Source of the DNA: Bacteroides sp. ET71
Lineage (GTDB): Bacteria; Bacteroidota; Bacteroidia; Bacteroidales; Bacteroidaceae
Direction of reading: 5' to 3'
NCBI RefSeq assembly: GCF_023336905.1
Contig: NZ_JAMBLS010000005.1
Coordinates: 92,213 to 156,212, forward strand
Length of the DNA: 64,000 nt
In this document: piece after piece, positions 59,166 through 64,000 of the stretch
Numbering within the stretch: the stretch's first letter is position 1
Layout of the letters: the number at the start of each line of letters is the position of its first letter
Notes under the pieces: generated by a model
Seen by the model: only the letters and a program-made list of their open reading frames with translations
The model's database searches: none
What the model was told of the DNA's origin: nothing
Program-made: the position numbers and the translations under genes

Positions 59166-62100
59166 TTAGAAAGTCAGCGTGATACCGCCCGACAGGGTGC
59201 GCATGGGGGCATAGTAAGAAGATGATGCTTCGCCCATGATGCTCTGGCGGGGGTCAAGTCCCTGGCGTTTGGACCACAGCCACAGGTTTTCGCCGGTAAA
59301 GTAGATGCGTACCTTGTCGATGCCTGCGCGGCGGCTCCAACTGGCGGGCAGGGTATAGCCCACGGTCACGTTCTGCAAGCTCAGGTAAGAGGCGCTGGTC
59401 AGGAAACGGTCGGAGGACGATGCCGTATATTGGTCGCCGAATTGCAGGCGCGGGATGTTGCTGCCCGTGTTTTCGGGAGTCCAAGATTTCAAGATATCAG
59501 CGTGGAAGTTGCTACCCTTGCTGCCGGATGTAGGCGAACTCATCAGGTTGGCATAGTCGCTGTCGTACACCTGGCCGCCAATCTGGTAATTGAAGTCAAT
59601 AGAAGCGTCGAAACCTTTGTACGTAACGCTCGTGCCAAAACCGCCGTAAGCGTCGGGCAGGGAAGTGCCGCAGTTGTAATACGAAGCCTGCGAATAGTTG
59701 GTAGTGGTTGTCTGCGTCACCGTTCCGTCTTCATTCGTCACATTGCGATACCACATCGACTCACCGTTTTCGTTTACACCGGCATACTTCTGCAAGCGGA
59801 ACGTATAGAGCGACAGGCCTTCACCATAGAACATGTTGCCGCTGCTGTAACCTTCATGACCGTCCAGCTCCATCGTCTTGCGCTCTTCGGGCAAGTACGT
59901 GATTTTGTTCTTGTAGTGTGTCAGGTTCAAGCGGATGTCCCATGTCAGGTCGTTGGTCTTGATGGGAGTGGCGTTCAACTCGATTTCTACGCCTCGGTTG
60001 CGCATGTCACCCACGTTGGCATAGTACGAAGTGTAACCGAAGGAGGGCGACAGCGGGAAGCTGAAGAGCATGTCGGTGGTCTTGCGGTAGAAGAACTCGA
60101 TGCTACCGTTCAGGCGTGTGTCGAACAACTCAAACTCTACTCCGGCGTTGAAGTTACCGTTCGTCTCCCAAGTGATGTCTTTGTTACCCATGGCATCGGG
60201 CACGGCGGCAGGATTGCCACCCGAGTTGACGATGGTGTAAGTGTTGACGTAGCGGTAGTTACCGATGTTATCGTTACCTTGCGAACCGTAAGAAGCCTTC
60301 AGTTTCAACAGGTTCACCCAGTCTACATCGAAGAAGTCTTCCTTGGAGATAATCCAGGCAGCACCGGCCGACCAGAAGTTACCCCAACGGTTGTCCGGAT
60401 GGAAGCGCGAAGAAGCATCGCGGCGGTATGAACCGGAGAGGAAGTATTTTTCGTTAAAGTCATATTGTGCACGGCCGAAGTAACCTTCCGTGTTGTAGTC
60501 AGTGATGTAAGAGCCTGTGCCATTGTCTGTGATAGCACCGTTCAACTCATGGTTGGTCGGGTCGAACATGTTCATGCGGCTGGCATACAGATAGTAGTAT
60601 TTGTACCGGTAAGCCTCGTGGCCCAGCATCACATCTATGTTGTGCTGACCGAAACTGCGTTTCCAATTCAAAATCTGCTGATGGTTGTACGCCAAGTTGC
60701 GAGTATGATACTTATAAAGTATACCGTTGGACGAGGCATATTGTCCGTAGTAAGGGTTGGTGAAGCCAGTCTGGCGGGTTTCGTCTACGTTCACGCTGCT
60801 GGTCCATGTAAACTTGAAGTCTTTCAGGAAACGGATTTCAGCAAAACCGCTGGCATTGATGGCATTGCCTTCTGCGTTGTTCTCATCCATCTTGTTGGCA
60901 GCGTATGCATGAGCGTTGGTCATATACGGGCGTACCTGATAAGTCTCGTCACCTACGGTATAGCCAGAGCCATAATCATACATGGTGTTGCCGTTGCTGT
61001 CAATCATGACATTGCCCTGTCCGTCGCGCACATAGAACGGATAGATGGGGGCGATGTAAGAAGCGATGGCAAATACGTTGCCCGAAGAAACCGATGAACC
61101 ATCTTCACTCAGCGAGTTGGCATTGAAGTGTGTATAGGCCATGTTGGCGCCCACCTTCAACCAGTCTTTCACTTGGTAGTCGGCTTTCAAACGACCTGTC
61201 AGACGTTCATAATTTGAGTTTACAGAGATACCTTCATTGTCCAAGTAGCTGACAGAAGCGTAGAACGATGACTTGTCCGTACCAGCCGATACGTTTACGT
61301 TATATTCTTGTCGCAGACCATGGTTGTACACTTCGTCCATCCAATTGTCCGGCGTCAGCAGATAATCCTGCCCGTTATAGTTCACCACATTGCCCAGCGT
61401 GGCGTTAGGATTCAGCTTGCCGTTGCTTCCGATGAGCAATTGTCCGTCGGGTACCTTGAATACGTTGTAACCCAATGAATAACTGTTCGAAGAGCTGGGA
61501 TCAATCATCTGGACTGCTGCATTGTAATGTGCATTGGCGTCAGTCATGCCCATCGAGTTTACGAAATAACTCTTTAAGGCACCATAATATATTTCATAAT
61601 ATTGTGCCGGGTTCTTGATGACATCGTAGTCCTGTACACCACGCGAGTTGCTTCCCCACTTGGCATCTACTGTTACGGTAGCCTTGCCCGAAGTACCTTT
61701 CTTGGTAGTGATGATAATCACACCGTTGGCACCGCGTGCACCATACAAGGCATTGGAAGCCGCATCTTTCAGCACGGTCATCGACTCAATGTCTTGCGAA
61801 CTGATGTTGTTCAAATCGCCGTCGTAAGGCACACCGTCCAAGATGACCAGCGGGTCGTTACCAGCCATGATAGAACTGATACCACGGATACGGATGGTTG
61901 GTGTCGTTGCACCCGGTTGGCCTGACGCATTATTTAATTGTACACCGGAAACCTTACCGCTCAGTGCATTGACAGCGTTAGAACTTTGTATTTTCCCGAT
62001 GTCTTCAGACGAAACGACACTGGCCGAACCCGTGAACGCCGACTTCTTGGCCGTACCGTAAGCCACCACCATCACCTCGTCCAGCAGTTCAGCGTTGGTC

Positions 62101-62204
62101 TTCATCCGGACTGTCACATTCGGCTGGATTTCAACTTCCTGCGGATGCATACCCACGTAGGAAACTACCAGAGTCTCCGCCGAACTCGGTGTCTTATAAA
62201 AGCT
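59166..62204 (-). pseudogene. SusC/RagA TonB-dependent transporter, 5'-truncated
   Basis: The open frame runs from the first sense codon after TGA (62205-62207) to 59166, about 1012 codons. The readable protein begins SFYKTPSSAETLVVSYVGMH, the end of the carboxypeptidase-D-like domain. It continues with the TonB-box region, plug (MVVAYGTAKKSAFTGSASVV; GVIIITTKKG) and the beta-barrel to the C-terminal GGITLTF. Missing are the signal peptide and about 80-100 residues before the first segment. No upstream frame between 62208 and 62638 shows them. The barrel is otherwise undamaged. Unless an alternative N-terminus is supplied, the protein cannot be exported. Confidence 0.8.
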
Positions 62205-62207
62205 TCA

Positions 62208-62638
62208 TAACTAAGCATATGGAAAAAGCGTCTTGTACTTGGTTTTATTTATCCATCTCTGCTTTGCAAACGTTTAACCTATGTCGGAATGAATTTATTT
62301 CTACCCAATTTCTCTCGCAAACGGCATTTAACGAATTGATAGATAATATCTTGTGAAAGAGAACAGTGCATATTGGAGCTACTGGATGAATACCTTTGCC
62401 ACATAAATGCTTTCAAGTGAACAGAGTATTTTTCTTCAGATTCTCTTTTCTATTGTACGAAACTACCATGCCCAATAAGCTATAAAAGAAATTAAACCGT
62501 AAACTATTTTCTTAATCAGTCACTTTACCAATCTATGTAGTTTTGTCTTTTCCTTAGCTCCTAATATTTTTTTTTCATCTTTATCCATTATAATGGACAA
62601 AAAATACTATATTTGCATTTATATAAATTATAATAGAA
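62208..62638. other. AT-rich gap between truncated susC and the ATPase gene
   Basis: 431 bp of low-GC DNA with no gene. It contains the palindrome CCATTATAATGG (62585-62596) and TATATTTG (62608-62615) leading to the gene at 62639. Nothing resembling the missing susC 5' end was found in any frame. Confidence 0.6.
62585..62615 (+). promoter_or_regulatory. Promoter with operator-like palindrome of the ATPase gene
   Basis: TATATTTG (62608-62615) is preceded by the perfect 12-bp palindrome CCATTATAATGG (62585-62596) in the place of the -33 element. Confidence 0.45.
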
Positions 62639-63859
62639 ATGAAAGAATATATACCACGCCCTTTATACACCTTGCGTATAGAGCCGTTTATCGACAAAAG
62701 TCTGATTAAAGTTATCACCGGGCAACGCAGAATTGGGAAAAGTTATGTCCTATTACAACTAACCGATGTTATTCGTCGTTTGAACCCCAATGCCAATATC
62801 ATTTACATTGATAAAGAACTATTAGAGTTCTCAAGGTTGAAAAATGACACTGAACTTTATCATTATGTCAAACAAAAAATAGCAGAGAAAGAGAATAACT
62901 ATTTGTTTGTGGATGAAGTACAAGAAATTGAAAATTTCCAATTGGCACTGCGCAGTTTACTAAATGAAGAGGCTTGTGATATTTATTGTACGGGGAGCAA
63001 TGCCAAAATGCTTTCCGGAGAATTAGCAACTCATTTGGCAGGCCGATATATAGAGTTCCACATCCATTCTTTGAGTTATGCGGAATTTCTTACGTTCCAC
63101 CATTTACCTGATACACAAGACAGCTTGAAGAAATTTCTCATTTTTGGGGGAATGCCTTATTTATATCATTTGCCATTGGATGAAAATATTATTTTCGAAT
63201 ATCTGAACAGCATCTATTCTACAATCTTGCTGAAAGATGTCGTAAGCCGTGAATCCATACGCAATGTTTCTTTTTTGGAAAATTTGGTGGCGTATTTGGC
63301 TGACAACACGGGAGCTTTGTTTTCGGCACAAAATATCTACAAATACTTGAAATCACAGCATGTCAATATGCCTGTACAAACCATCTTGAACTATTTGAAA
63401 GCTTTGTGTAACAGCTTTTTTGTGTACAAAATCCAGCGAATAGACACTCAAGGAATGAAAATTTTCGAAGTTGGAGATAAATATTACTTTGAAGACTTAG
63501 GAATCCGCAACGCTGTGAATCATTTCAATTACCGAAATGATATTAACAAGTGGATGGAAAATGCTGTTTGCATAGATTTGCTTAGGGCAGGCTATCAAGT
63601 ATACGTCGGAAAAAATGCCAACAAAGAAATTGACTTTGTTGCTCGCAAGGGGACACAACGCCTTTATATACAGGTGACTTATTTGTTGACAGACGAAGAT
63701 ACCCTGCAACGAGAGTTTGGTAACCTGTTGGAGATTCCAGATAATTACCCCAAATATGTAGTTACCATGGACGAAATGTCTTCCGGAGGAAATTATCAAG
63801 GTATCAAGCAAGTACACTTGCGCGATTTCCTGTTGGCAGAAAACAAAGAAAAGCTATAA
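62639..63859 (+). CDS. AAA-type ATPase with DUF4143 domain
   Basis: 406 residues. The ATPase part has Walker A GQRRIGKS (28-35) and Walker B NNYLFVDEVQEI near 92-103, then STGSNAK-like sensor (CTGSNAKMLSGELATHLAGR). The C-terminal half is the DUF4143 domain with a winged helix and PD-(D/E)XK-like end (YVGKNANKEIDFVARKGTQR), in which the D and E-x-K-like residues could form a nuclease site. Many such proteins occur as mobile or accessory genes of unknown role. Base composition is clearly lower in GC than the rest of the window. Confidence 0.85.
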   Translation: MKEYIPRPLYTLRIEPFIDKSLIKVITGQRRIGKSYVLLQLTDVIRRLNPNANIIYIDKELLEFSRLKNDTELYHYVKQKIAEKENNYLFVDEVQEIENFQLALRSLLNEEACDIYCTGSNAKMLSGELATHLAGRYIEFHIHSLSYAEFLTFHHLPDTQDSLKKFLIFGGMPYLYHLPLDENIIFEYLNSIYSTILLKDVVSRESIRNVSFLENLVAYLADNTGALFSAQNIYKYLKSQHVNMPVQTILNYLKALCNSFFVYKIQRIDTQGMKIFEVGDKYYFEDLGIRNAVNHFNYRNDINKWMENAVCIDLLRAGYQVYVGKNANKEIDFVARKGTQRLYIQVTYLLTDEDTLQREFGNLLEIPDNYPKYVVTMDEMSSGGNYQGIKQVHLRDFLLAENKEKL

Positions 63860-64000
63860 CCGCGTGCATCAGCATATCCGCCAATCTGTAAAAAGAGGTT
63901 GTCTCAAAATGAAATGCCGGGTACCCTTTTGCTCTGTCATCCTGAACAACGCTCAGGATATCAGCGATGATGAAAAATTAAACAAGCTCTTAGCCACCAC
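63860..64000. other. Right edge, non-coding with a REP-like hairpin
   Basis: 141 bp without a gene. ATCCTGA-ACAACGC-TCAGGAT (63939-63959) is a hairpin, preceded by TTGCTCTGTCAT, also present at 55021. AGAGGTTGTCTCAAAA (63894-63909) looks like an end of some dispersed element, unconfirmed. Confidence 0.4.

Noticed and set aside
63860-64000. Insertion-sequence end at the right edge (AGAGGTTGTCTCAAAA)
   Set aside because: Only one possible end is inside the window and no transposase or target duplication can be seen.
1-64000. tRNA or rRNA genes
   Set aside because: No T-arm-like GGTTCGAATCC pattern in a cloverleaf context and no rRNA segment was found on either strand.

Overview
The window reads as a chromosome segment from a member of the Bacteroidales, most likely a fairly GC-rich relative of Bacteroides. 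Reasons: promoters of the Bacteroides type (TTG, 19-20 bp, then TAnnTTTG) recur upstream of genes; a SusC/SusD/lipoprotein set is present; and several Bacteroidota-typical families occur (DUF4834, DUF4954, DUF5063, DUF5687, DUF3667, DUF4925-like lipoprotein, methylmalonyl-CoA mutase MutA/MutB). No rRNA, tRNA, CRISPR array, transposase, integrase or phage gene was recognised. Genus is inference.

Layout. 1-2.5 kb: the 5' end of a ferredoxin-NADP-reductase-like gene, an orphan antitoxin, a hexapeptide-repeat protein and a toxin-antitoxin pair whose toxin is frameshifted. 2.5-11.4 kb: housekeeping genes serS, dnaE-trxA-small acidic protein, the phospholipid pair psd-pssA with DUF4834, and rplU-rpmA. 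11.5-21.4 kb: a minus-strand accessory run: a small two-gene unit, a HAD/DUF3667 fusion, TraB/GumN lipoprotein-like protein, NlpC/P60 lipoprotein, an ABC ATPase with DUF5687 membrane partner, and an M16 protease. 21.5-30.6 kb: kdsA with a toxin-antitoxin pair in front, lipid kinase, miaA, rsmE, a DUF151 nuclease-like protein, a nucleoside-type MFS permease, rlmI, a 3'-5' exonuclease and DUF5063. 31-46 kb: cytidylate-kinase-like gene, AspT-type transporter, mutA-mutB, topB, glycosyltransferase, M20 peptidase, aroC and a surface lipoprotein. 46-56.4 kb: RelA/SpoT, MerR regulator, M23 peptidase, alaS, DUF4954 and hflX. 56.6-62.2 kb: a polysaccharide-utilisation-type set (lipoprotein, SusD, SusC), in which susC has lost its 5' end. 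62.2-64 kb: low-GC DNA with one DUF4143-type ATPase.

The most unusual content is non-coding. (1) At least four intergenic tandem arrays have units of 22-23 bp, each built round a small palindrome with a centre of usually 5 nt. The arm sequence is private to each locus, but the architecture is the same. Further degenerate 22-bp arrays sit at 3.97, 12.3, 24.9, 30.8 and 38.2 kb. (2) Three copies of a promoter-small RNA-terminator element share a nearly identical 5' part, while their terminator stems differ in sequence but stay paired. (3) A separate ~140-nt structured RNA candidate lies upstream of mutA. (4) Iterated ATTCTTCATT/AATGAAGAAT tracts form AT-rich inverted repeats between genes, and one tract has become the signal peptide of a lipoprotein.

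Functional links seen: psd and pssA catalyse consecutive steps of phosphatidylethanolamine synthesis. mutA-mutB form the B12-dependent mutase. miaA, lipid kinase, antitoxin, toxin and kdsA overlap or are closely spaced, suggesting one transcript. DUF5687 and the ABC ATPase look like one exporter.
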